Assembly (NCBI GenBank): GCA_014904845.1
Contig: MU119432.1
Span: forward strand, 26,518-90,517
Source of the DNA: Acephala macrosclerotiorum
Lineage: Eukaryota > Ascomycota > Leotiomycetes > Helotiales > Mollisiaceae
Reading direction: 5' to 3'
Length of the DNA: 64,000 bases
Shown here in pieces: positions 9,627-19,759 of this stretch. The translations under genes were made by a program, and so were the position numbers. Below the pieces are notes generated by a model. That model worked only from the letters and a program-made list of their open reading frames with translations, was not told where the DNA came from and did not search any database. Each line of letters begins with the position of its first letter. Position 1 is the stretch's first letter.

Positions 9627-12558
9627 TTACATATCCCTCAATTTCTCCAGGATGATATCGCACATAGTGTTCTCCCGCCTCTGACAATTCAACAGCGACC
9701 AAGGAATCATACAGTTCTGTCCATCCCGAGTCACTGCCATGAGCCCAAATATCTTCCTCATTCCCGCATTACTTCTCAACCTCCGTATCACATGCTCATC
9801 TACCTTTGATCCAGCCCGTGCATAGAGCGGCAGCTTCTGTTGCGCATACTCGAGCACGATAGCAGCCACGGCAGCTGCGATGGGAGCTGCGCAGGAAGTG
9901 CCGGACCGCAGTACGGACATTCCGGCGTTGAGGTGAGGTGGCCAGTAGGATGAGACTGCTTGACCTAAGATGCCGTAGTCCTGCGGGCGTGAGTTCGGTG
10001 TGTATGAGGAATGATCACCATTGCCGTTCAAAGAATGGATGCAAATGACTTGCTCAGCCCGCGCTGGCCACGCTATAGAGTGTCGATTCCCGGAGTTGGA
10101 CGCTGCTGCGAGGAGGATGGTGTTCCTTGCGGCGGCATGGGTAAGTGCAACGTCAATGATAGGGTCGAGTTCCGGAAAGCCAAAAGACATAGTGATGATA
10201 TCTACTTTCCACGCATCTGTAGCGTACCTAATGGCCTGCAGTCGTGTCAGCATAACTATGTCTTGTTAAATGGGAAGTTCTATATAGGATTCCCTACTTC
10301 GGCGATAATGTTGGGATTGAGTTCTCCTTTCTGGGTGATCCGCGCAACGAATATTTCTGCATGAGGTGACACGTTGAGCAAAAGACCCGCGGCATGCGTT
10401 CCGTGACCAAATGTATCTGTCCCGTTGGTGTCATCTCCTTCTATCCAGCTTCGATAGGTAAGTCGATCTTCGCACGCGTACTGGACTTCGAGAGGGAGAT
10501 CGATTCCGCTGTCGAGAATGGCGATCCTAGTCTTCCGCCTCGGCTCGTCCGGGATGAGGGGAAAGACAAAGTTCCGTAAGTCCTCAAACCACTTCTCGGC
10601 GGGCAACGAGTCCGAGGATCCTGACGCATCAACAGATAACAGTTCAGCCAACCCAGGGTTGATGTCGACTGAATTGGCTGATCCCACAGATTGCATGCTT
10701 GTAGTACTTGAATTTCGCCTATTCAGGGCAGCTCTTGGGACGGGCGATGACAGTTCCTGGTCCCCCCCAAGAGTCGAGTCCAAATCCTCCGTTTGTATAC
10801 TGTAGGCTGTCAAGATTGCTTCTAGGGGAGCTACAATATTAGCATGAAGGCTCTGTTGTTTCATTTCATTACTGAGGTCGTCTTCAAAAATACCCTCTGG
10901 TTGAAGACAAGTCTTGATTGCCAATACGTGCTTGGGAATAGTGTTTCTGTCAAGTTGCATCTGGTCCACGAGCTGAAAAGCGTTGAGCAGATCTGTATTC
11001 GAATTGAGAGGTCCATCGTCTCGCCGACTCTCGATCGCCATTCCAAGCGCTATTTCTAGCATGACAATGCCCAGAGCTGCGATTCGCGGCTCTGGGTGAA
11101 TGTTATCCGGTTGGGCCTGGCTATCTTTGTAGTCTGCAGCAATGCACGTCGTGGACAGAAGAGGCTTCCTCAGATCGGGGATGGACAAATCGCCAGCCTG
11201 GGCCAGGAAGAAAATCTGATCTTTCGTCCAGGCGCGATCCAGCCAAGGCCCCTGATAGAGGTTGAGTATGGAGCTTGCTATGATATAGCTCAACAAAAAC
11301 CTGTCTTTTTGACTGACTCTCCGGAGGAAGTAGCCGTCCCGAATGAGCTCACTGAGAGATATGTGTGCTACACTCTTCAAATCCTTGATTCTGGGTCGAG
11401 CTGGTCTGAGCCGCCACATCAGATTGCCTTCGACCAAGAGGCGAAACCGAGTACCGAGCGTGGAGTGTACGTGCTTGCAGATATTTTCAACCTTCCAGCG
11501 CTCCGCTTTTGGGCTCGCGCCTCTTGGTTCCAACTTCTCGACTGAAAACCTGACTTTGTGGCTCTGTACGTTGGACTTATCGACACGCGGCCTGCCATCC
11601 TTTTCATTGAATGGGGCATCAGTCTTCGTAAAAGTGGTAGAATCTGCCACAACATCGATTTCGGTTTCTTGCCATGGACAACACTCATCAGAAGTGGAGA
11701 GTAACAGCTCGAACCGCATTGTATTCGTGATCTTATTGCTCCGATATATAGCGAGAAGAAGCCTGGCTGCGATATGTGAGCCAGGGGGAACACATGTACA
11801 CGCCCAGTTTTCGCAGAGGAGCTGATGAGAGCGAGTGGCAAGTCTGGATACTCTAGCCAAGGGCGAACTTGACGCTCTTGAATGAGAGATCCCACTTTCA
11901 TCGCCTCGCACGGGCTCCAGGGGAAGCGGGGGCTCAGGGTTGCAGTTTGTGAGGCATTCGATAATGTGTTTGCGGCTCTTTGACGAAGAAGTGCTGAGAC
12001 GGAGTCGTTGACGTAGTATTCCGATACTCAACTTTTGCCCCCGAGCTTTGGATCGCAAAGCCTCCAGTCCTTCGAAAGCGCCTTTACGTAGCCATGTCGG
12101 CCTTAAAGATAGCTAAATGCGAGCGTCAGATTCTGCATAGACAGAGTCGTTTGGTAGAGTGAGAAATGCAGTACATTTTTCAACACAGTTGAAATAGAGC
12201 ATATGCAAGACAGCCACTTGGCTGACTTCTTGGAATGATTGAAGAAATATATTACGAATTGACCAGGATTTCGAGGCAGGAAGTGGCTTACACGAGGAGT
12301 TCGACTTTCCAGCATTTCCAAGAGCGGTGTCACCCCAACTCCCAGCACAGTCAATGACCCATCGTAGGTAACAATCTGGCCAGCCTGCAAGCGACAGAAC
12401 TCATAATACAGATTCTGGTGGAAGGTGAAGGCATCGGTACCAGCACGTGCCTCGACAGCAATGATATCATTACTGCCAGCGAAAAAGTCGGCGACTGCCA
12501 GGCAGGTTGGAAGCAAATTAGCTAGCAGCCGGCACTCGTAGTCACCAGCGTTTGCCAT
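9627..12558 (-). CDS. Subtilisin-like serine protease (S8) with N-terminal DUF7580-like domain, HET-Q2-like architecture
   Basis: Three exons (12558-12292, 12112-10298, 10235-9627) with consistent phase 0 borders give 896 aa. Intron 2 has donor GTAGGG, branch GCTGAC and acceptor CTGCAG. Residues 1 to about 550 form a helical fungal N-terminal region; SLSELIRDGYFLRRVSQKDR near 340 and the following helices resemble DUF7580. The C-terminal peptidase domain has an intact triad: Asp623 (ILDSGID), His659 (GHGTHAAG), Ser808 (SGTSCAAP), with oxyanion Asn741 (AASNSG). There is no signal peptide and no I9 propeptide, so it is predicted to be an intracellular, regulated protease. Fungal S8 proteases of this layout, such as HET-Q2, cleave and activate gasdermin-like partners encoded next door; the partner candidate is at 6702-7562. 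An alternative start or splice in exon 1 is possible (intron 1 is long, 179 nt). Confidence 0.85.
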
Positions 12559-12682
12559 GTCGATGGAAGATGCCCGTTTGATCGCATATCGTGATTATCG
12601 TTCATATTCAATTGAAAGTTGAAGTTGCTGAAAAAGGCCGAAGTCGACCTGCTTCGAAACGATAAGCCCCTGCAGCTTACTA

Positions 12683-12999
12683 CTCGTTTTAACCGGGTAA
12701 CCGCTTAGTTTTATTAAACGCTTAATTAAAAAATCGCAATTTTTATTTAAAAAAAAATTATAACTTTTAAAATGCTTTATAAAATTCAATATAATAAAAA
12801 TACAATTACTTATATATATAAATATTATTATATATTATATTTTTTATTATATTTATTTCAAAATATAATTATTAAATATTTAATATTACTTATATTAAAT
12901 TTTATTAAGTTTTAATAAAGTTATAATATTTTTTCCAAAAAATTGCGAATTTTTAATTGGGCGTTTAGTAAAACTAGGCGGTTACCCGGTTAAAACGAG
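12683..12999. mobile_element. 317-bp MITE with about 50-bp TIRs and TA target duplication
   Basis: The left end (12683: CTCGTTTTAACCGGGTAACC) matches the reverse complement of the right end (to 12999). The match continues for about 50 bp, with mismatches that are mainly C/T transitions. TA flanks both sides (12681-12682, 13000-13001). The interior is almost pure A/T with no coding capacity. It sits 125 bp upstream of the protease start codon, inside its likely promoter. A related end (TTACCCGGTTAAAA) occurs near 17847-17860. Confidence 0.85.
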
Positions 13000-13001
13000 T
13001 A

Positions 13002-13625
13002 TTCCATAATTAGTAGCTGACGCCCGGCCTTGGTGGGCTTCAGGAGGTAGCGTGACGGGAGCAACCTTTATTGGCTGGCTCGAATTTATCATCTAAACTT
13101 GGAGCAGTAAGCCAGCTTGGGGGCTGGACAGTTCGAGGGCGTGGTGATTTGAGACTTGGTCCTTAGCCTGATCGTCTCAAAATGCGTGATTGAATCTACG
13201 CATGATCGAACAATCTCTCAAAAACCCATTTCTATCTTCCGAGGTACTTCCTCGGATACCAAGGCAGACGATCTGTCCCTTCTCTTGACAGAGGATCATC
13301 TGACCATTTTCTGGCAACTTCAACACCATTGCATGCCTTGTATGGACACAGTATGTGGCGGTAGGGGCAGCGCTTAAAGCCCCACGGTGTACTTCTTATC
13401 GTGACGAATCGCTGTTAGGCTTTTTGGGGGAAGCCTGCCTTGCACCTGCACCCAAATTGTCTGGAGGCAACAGTATTCATCGACGCAGTTGAGAACGTTC
13501 TAAGCAAAGTAATTGCCCTTCTCTAAAATACTTTCGCAAATGAACTACTGAAGTGGCCGCATCAGAGACTTTAGGTTGCTTCTTCCACTGTCGTACAACT
13601 CCCGGGCCGCGCCCGCAGATGCCAA
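13002..13625. other. Intergenic, upstream of the TPR gene
   Basis: About 620 bp. A 73-codon frame at 13156-13377 lacks any recognisable feature. This is presumably the 5' region of the gene starting at 13626. Confidence 0.4.
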
Positions 13626-16600
13626 ATGGAGACCCAAGAATCACACCCAACAAAGACAAGAACAACGGTATCTCTCTCGGAAGAATGCATTGTTCTCTTG
13701 GACATCTTTTCTGAACACCAGCCGCGATGGACAGAAGACCAGCTCGCACGCTTCAAGATTTGGAGTGCCAGCTTAGGCGTTTTTGAAAATGGACATGCTT
13801 CGATTGATTACCGTTTGCGCGATCATCCCGATGTCCTCAATCTTGTCACTCAACAGCTAGACGTATTGAGAGTCAACCTCGAGAAGCGTATGTGTTCCTA
13901 GCAATACTTTTAACTCTTGCAACTAACTTAGGCCCTCATAGTAAAAAACTCAGTGTCTGAGCCAGTGCAGCCTCAGTTGCAAAAAAGATTGACGAGTGGA
14001 TCGGAATTTTTTGATGTTGAGGGGGAAGAGTTTGTTTATGAGTCTCCTACTTCGGAAGTTTCGTTCTCGTCTACCGACTTGGAGTTGGAAAGCAAGGGCT
14101 ACCGGGACACCAAGCTGTCCGAGGGACTTCAAATCGTGGAGGAAACAATTGCAAGATTGAATGCATTGTCGACCGCTATCCGAAGGTCTGGAAAGCAATC
14201 ACGAACATCTAAAGCCGACCTATACGAGGTCATTGAGTATGTGGATGGAGCCAAAATCAATGTGACCCAGGAGTTTCAAAAGTACGCCTCGGCCATTGTA
14301 GCCCGGGAGATTCCAGGCGCGGAACATTTTCTGAAAGAGCGTCTCACCGTGTCCATCGCACGTAGACGAAATCGCCTCTTGTATTGGAAACGGCATGATA
14401 AGATGTCCAAGATCTATGTGAAGAAGGTCATGCCGTCGGGACTGGTGAAGGAGCTTCGAATGACGCAAAAAGCCAACATGCCACAGGCTGAGGATCAAAG
14501 TTTCAACAAACAAAATCGCATGAGAGACGAGAGGACAATCATGACTGGATTCACTGCAACAACATTCGATGCGAAGAATTTTCGTCGACCTACTGAATCA
14601 GCGAGGGGATCAATCAAACCAACAGGCTCGGTGCGATGGAAAAACCGAGAAGAGTTTCCCAAACCGCCCAAGATAGGAATCAAAGAATCTCATTTTGTCT
14701 GCCCAATCTGCCTCATTCTGAGTCCTGCAAAGGAAGCCAAGGGAGATCTATGGGTGTAAGCCCCATTTTCACAATTTTCTGCTAACGGTCGCTAATATTT
14801 GAATCAGCCAACATGTGACGCGAGATCTGAAGCCCTACGTATGCGTGTTTGAAAGTTGCGAGACTCCACAGACCGTTTTTGACAACTTCCAAGATTGGAT
14901 TGGGCACATGAAGAAGGAGCAAATGGCCCCAGAATGGTATTGCGCATCCGCCAGCCATCCGCCTGCAAGATTTGACTCTCAGGGCCTTTTTGAGTCCCAC
15001 ATGAGAGAGAAACATCCCAGAGGATTCATCGAAACCCAACTGCATGCTCTTGCCCAAAGAAACATGCGCCATGCATCACAAGTCTTTACTTGTTGCCCAT
15101 TTTGCTCTTATGGCCAGGATGGAGACCATTTGACGCATTCTTCAACTTTGAGAAATCAAGATGAGCTTCAGCACCATATATCTAGTCATCTACTCTCATT
15201 GGCCTTCATCTCGCTCCCACCACTAAACGCTGGAGACTCGTCAAATTCCGAAAGTGGTGAATCATCGAGGGCAGCGCTAGATAGTAGGATTGGTCAATCC
15301 GAGCCGATGGAGCATCTTCAATTCGACGACGTATCCCATGACCCCAATACGGTTGAAAGTCCCATACAACCAACGAGCGACTGGGACTGGGGATTCGTCA
15401 GGGAGTCTTTAGGGAAGCGACCGGTCACCGACGATGATTCTCCTGACTCTGTCCTGAGCCGACTGTGGAAGATGCAACAAAAACTAGCCTCGAAGCAGAA
15501 CTTTACTTCTGACGATTCTGTTGATCACCAGCGAGAAGCTTCCAACGAGAGTAGTCCTCAAGCTCCACTTCAAGAAGACTCCAAACTAGCTACTATGGGA
15601 AATCCTGGATCTAGAAATGAAACACGAAAGAGTACCGAAAAAACTGACGGTGCCTTACCATCGACCGTGGTCGAAGGCGCCGTACCGTTGATACCAAGGT
15701 ACGACGAAGTTGAGAGGGTTCAGCGACAAACAGTAGAGGACAGACAGAAGATGCTAGGTCCAGATCACCCAGAAACGCTCACAAGTCTCAACAACCTTGC
15801 GCAAGCTCTGTTCTTTAAAGGACAGTATAAAGAAGCGGCGGCCCTGTATCGGCAAGCCTTGGCGGGGAGAGAAAAAATACTAGGGCAAGGCCACCTTGAT
15901 ACAATCAAAAGCCTCAATAACTTAGCCCAAGCTCTTGTTTACCTCGGACAATTCAAAGCAGCCGAGGAGCTGTATCGGAAAGCCTTGGTACAGGGAGAGG
16001 TGACGCTTGGACTGGAACACCCATATGTATTGCAAAATATACACAACTTGGGAGGAGCTCTCCGGAACCAGGGGCAGCACGGTGAAGCGGAGAAGTTATA
16101 CCGACAGGCGCTGATAGGGCGGGAAAAGGTTCTTGGGCCAGAGCACCCTGATACCTTGCAAAGCGTCAACAATCTGGGTGGTACTTTTGAGGGGATGGGG
16201 AAGTATGAAGCAGCAGAAAAACTATATCGCCAAGCTCTAGCAGCAAGAGAGAAGGTTTTGGGACCGGATGATGCCGATACTCTACAAAGTGTTCATAACG
16301 TAGCAGGCGCACTTCGAAATCAAGGACGATATACTGAGGCGGAGATCTTGCACCGAAAAGCACTGGCAGGCAGAGAGAAAACACTGGGGCGGAATCACCC
16401 TAATACACTGAAGAGCCTCAACAATCTAGCCTTGGCGCTCGAAAAACAAGGGAAATATGTCGAGGCAGAGCAGATATATCGGCAAGCGTTGGCTGTGAGG
16501 GAGGAGGTGCTAGGGAACGAACACCCTGATACATTTCAAAGCATCAACAATATTGGAAGTGTTCGTCTTAATCAATTGGACTACACCGAGGCAGAGTTGC

Positions 16601-16911
16601 TCTATCGACAGGCTTTAGAAGGAAGAATGAAGATTTTAGGTTTAGATCACCCTGACACACTGCAGAGTGTGAGCAACCTTGGCAAGACTCTTGAAAAGCT
16701 CGACAGGCTCGAGGAAGCAGAGGCCCAGTACCGGGAGGCCCTAGATGGCAGGGTGAAGCTCTTGGGGCAGGGGCATCCACATACGCTACAGAGCACCGAA
16801 GACCTTACTTCATTGATAAAAAGAGAGGCTCGTGATGACAGAGTTGAAAAAGCTGAAATAGCGTTGTTTCGGCGCATACGTGATGAAGGTGGCAAAGATA
16901 CGAGTGGTTGA
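13626..16911 (+). CDS. C2H2-like zinc-finger and kinesin-light-chain-type TPR repeat protein
   Basis: Three exons (13626-13887, about 13942-14755, 14808-16911) give about 1059 aa; an alternative acceptor for exon 2 lies at 13954. The N-terminal about 85 residues (FKIWSASLGVFENGHASIDY) form a domain I recognise from fungal NLR-like and zinc-finger proteins. Then come Cys/His clusters: FVCPICLIL at the exon 2 end, PYVCVFESC, WYCASASHPPARF...HMREKH and FTCCPFCSYG...HHISSH. After an acidic disordered linker there are nine 42-residue TPR units, each opening like LGPDHPETLTSLNNLA and containing LYRQALAGREK. TPR_12-type arrays act as interaction or sensing surfaces in fungal incompatibility proteins. 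There is no NTPase domain between finger and repeats. Its position beside the protease/gasdermin pair and the NACHT pseudogene suggests a role in the same recognition island (inference). Confidence 0.88.
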
Positions 16912-17136
16912 ATGGGAGATGGTAGAACTCATTGTACCGCCAAAATGATATGAAATGCTTCTTGATCCAATGCTCTTCTGAGAATCTCCACAGGGTCTCG
17001 AGTAGATTCTTCCCGAAATTTTGGTGATGATAAGAGTATCTAAAGAGCAAGCAGCCACGCGAGATAGCAGTAAAGACACAGGAAGCGACTTGACGGCTTA
17101 TTTGGGCCAAAGCCAGTTCGGGGTTGTTGGAGGGTG

Positions 17137-17424
17137 ACTTAAGGAAAAGACTGAGGTATCTCATCGCAAGTAGTCTGTTTGGATGTAAGCCTCTTATCGG
17201 GATCGGGATGCATCAATTGTTCTGGTCGAAGCACTGCAAAACAACGAAGATAGTAGCCCATTTCACAGCTTGGCAGATCTGCCTCGCCGTCTCCGTCGAT
17301 ATCGGTATTAAAGTCCGTCAGCTCGGTCTCGGCGTCGGTCTCCTCCCGCTCATCCTCTGTATCGAAGCAGCTCTCGACGTCCGACCCATCGCTATTGGAG
17401 GAGGAGGAGATTGGTGTTGGTTAT
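17137..17424 (-). other. Stop-to-stop open frame of 95 codons, acidic, uncertain
   Basis: The minus strand is open from a TAA near 17424 to a TAA near 17137 and would encode an acidic stretch (SSSSNSDGSDVESCFDTEDE). A second frame continues antisense (ATG at 17164, MRYLSLFLKSPSNNPELALA) towards the end of the TPR gene. The composition looks coding-like but there is no start ATG in the first part and no clear splice sites. It may be a decayed gene or chance. Confidence 0.2.
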
Positions 17425-17699
17425 TGGCGACGGCGCATATCGACTGGATCAACTGAAGGGGACGGCGGCGATGGCGATTAAAATTTAAGAGGTAAGGCAG
17501 AAGATGTTAGGTGGGAGGAGCCTACCGCCTAAGTAATTGTAGCGGAGGGGAGGAGGGCGGTAGAATGAGGGGAAGTGATGGTTGAGTGTGAGAGGTTTGG
17601 AGGAAAGAAGATGGAGAAGGAAGGGGGAGGTAGGATGGACGAATAAATATAAGGGCTGCTATCTTGAGTCACGAGGAAATAGGGATAAGGGGAGCCGTT

Positions 17700-17728
17700 T
17701 TCTACTCCCCCCTCCCCCCTCCCCCCAT
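17700..17728 (-). repeat. C-rich tract, potential G-quadruplex on the minus strand
   Basis: Three runs of six C separated by single T residues lie at about 17705-17726. Read on the minus strand these are G6-A-G6-A-G6, enough for an intramolecular G-quadruplex. It lies about 100 bp before the AT-rich insertion. Confidence 0.6.
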
Positions 17729-17820
17729 TCCAAAGTATTGAACGAGGATTAGAAAAGCGGTTCTCTGAATAATGACTTGACCCACTCGCTTTTTTTTTTT
17801 GGTATTCTTACAGCGATCGG

Positions 17821-18262
17821 CTAACCGAATTCCCGTAAGCCAGTATTACCCGGTTAAAAGTATTCCCATTTATAAAATTATAATTATTTTATTAATTAAT
17901 TTAAAACTTAAAATAAAGAATTATTATTTGTTTAAATATAATTTTATAAAATTATTTTTAATAAAATTATTTATTATTATTTTTAAAAATTAATATAATT
18001 AATATTAAATTAAAAAAATTATTATATTTTATATTTAAAATATAAATAATATAAATATTATTATATTAATTATATAAATATTTTAATTATTTAATTATTA
18101 TTAATATTATAAATAATATATTTATTTATAATATTTTATTAATATTTAAATAAATTATTAAATAATATTATATCTGTAAAAGATTTTTTTTTAAAAAAAA
18201 AACTTTATTTGAGCCCACTTTATAAAGTGGAGTAAAAATGGGACTTTACAATTTATAGTTTT
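17821..18262. mobile_element. Degraded AT-rich insertion truncating a NACHT gene
   Basis: The left side (CTAACCGAATTCCCGT at 17821 on) resembles the TIR of the 22.3 kb element (CTAACCGAGATCCCGT). It also carries TTACCCGGTTAAAA, the end of the 12.7 kb MITE. From about 17865 to 18200 the sequence is nearly pure A/T. The right side has a palindrome (CCACTTTATAAAGTGG near 18214) and TCCCATTTTTACTCC-like sequence inverted. NACHT-protein coding begins at about 18266, directly at its border. The exact right end and target duplication could not be fixed. Confidence 0.5.
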
Positions 18263-18265
18263 TTT

Positions 18266-19759
18266 ACGAGCAGCCTAAGAGGCTTAACAAACGATAACGA
18301 CATTGCTATACTGCAATTGAGACTCGATCATCTTCCGGCAGGTTTGGAAAAGTATTTCAAGCAAATGCTTGAGACAATTGAGGACGTATACCAGAAGCAA
18401 ACTGCACAAATCTTCCTTATTACTATACACGACATATCGCCGTTGTCTGCCATCGCATTTTCTTTACTAGAAAAGGAAAAGGAAGACACCGAATTCGCCT
18501 TGAACGCGAAGATACAGCCTTCCCAGACACCGAGGTGATCTCAATCCACGAAAAAAATGCGGAAGCACCTGAACGCTGGCTGCAAAGATTTGCTTGAGTT
18601 CAATACAAACATGGCTGAAGGCACGAACTTTCTCCGATACCGAGCTAACTTTCTCCATCGAGCTGTAAGAGATTTTATTACGACACAAGATATTTACGGT
18701 CTCCTGCAAAGTCGAGCACCAGTGAAGTTTGATGTTCGACTCTCTTTGCAGGGTACTTCTCCGCCAGATCAAGGCTTTTTCTCTAGCCGAATGCCAATCA
18801 TCCGCTGATGGCAGCCCTACTAGCCTTCACTCGTTGGTACACGAGATGATCTATTATGCTCATGAGATAGAGACTTCCTGAGATTGCCCTCTTAGACGAG
18901 CTAAATCAGGTCCTCTTAGTCTACGCAGACTCTGACTAGAGCCATGCGAAACTGGTTAGTGGACTCTTGGAGCACTACAGCCTGAAAAATTTATGGCCAC
19001 GGTCACAGAAGCGGGGCTTCTGTCAATCTGAGTGATATATTTGATGGTCTTAATGATCTGGTTGATTGATTAAGGTGATGAGATCTAGCTAGGTGCGGGG
19101 ACATTATATCCATTGCAGTGCTTACTCAGCACTAAAACCACTCGAAAGTCTAACAGCTTCATCTCTACGTTGCTCGGAGGCTAGATAATCAGCCCCGATT
19201 TCTGTCTCAAGTTCACGAAGTTCCACTTTTGAGTCTGGCTTTGCAACCCCCCACTGCCCAGCTCCAGAACGCTGTTTCAGGAAGCCTGAAGAGGGAATTT
19301 GATGTTGATGTTGATATGGTGCGTGTGCTTTTGGAGCGGGGGGCAAACCCAAACGAGAAAATTCCGCGAGCAAAAATGTATGCAGGCCCAAGCTACACAA
19401 TTTGGGAAGAATTTTTGCGTCACTGTTTCGTGAAACGAAAAGAGTACGGTAGCGGATCCCCAAAGCAGCTTTACGAAACGGCGGAGATGTTCCTGTGCCA
19501 TGGCGCAGATCCTGATCTCGATTGTGAGACGCACCAGACTGAGCATAACCGGAGAACCGGGATATGGGGCAGCGAGCGCAGCGTTACTTTCGTTGAAAGA
19601 CACTACGCTAAGCCAGCTACAATATTAAAGGCGGTCTTGCGACCTTCTCAATACGAGCAAATTGCTGCAAAATGCCTACACCAAATTCCCATCTTGGAAA
19701 TACGAGACCAAAGCAATCCTGCTTCCGGCAAGAGAACTGACCGAGGAACTTGGAGTTAA
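18266..19759 (+). pseudogene. NACHT/NLR-type (STAND) pseudogene: post-NACHT region and ankyrin-like tail
   Basis: The reading starts abruptly with LRGLTNDNDIAILQLRLDHL and continues PAGLEKYFKQMLETIEDVYQ, the helical region right after the NACHT NTPase in fungal NLR-like proteins. After a frame change near 18540 it continues with the DUF7791-like stretch RYRANFLHRAVRDFITTQDI. Farther down (19229-19759) ankyrin-like units appear (VRVLLERGANPNE, AEMFLCHGADPD). The NACHT P-loop part is missing upstream, where an AT-rich insertion begins. Stops and frame changes show it is dead. It is evidence of a former NLR-type sensor in this island. Confidence 0.75.

Noticed and set aside
11096..11825. Plus-strand frames of about 150 codons inside the protease gene
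   Set aside because: They are antisense to the N-terminal domain of the protease, whose exon structure is phase-consistent.
17124..17456. 110-codon plus-strand frame with hydrophobic segments
   Set aside because: The opposite strand is acidic and more coding-like; the hydrophobicity is its antisense shadow. Neither is secure.
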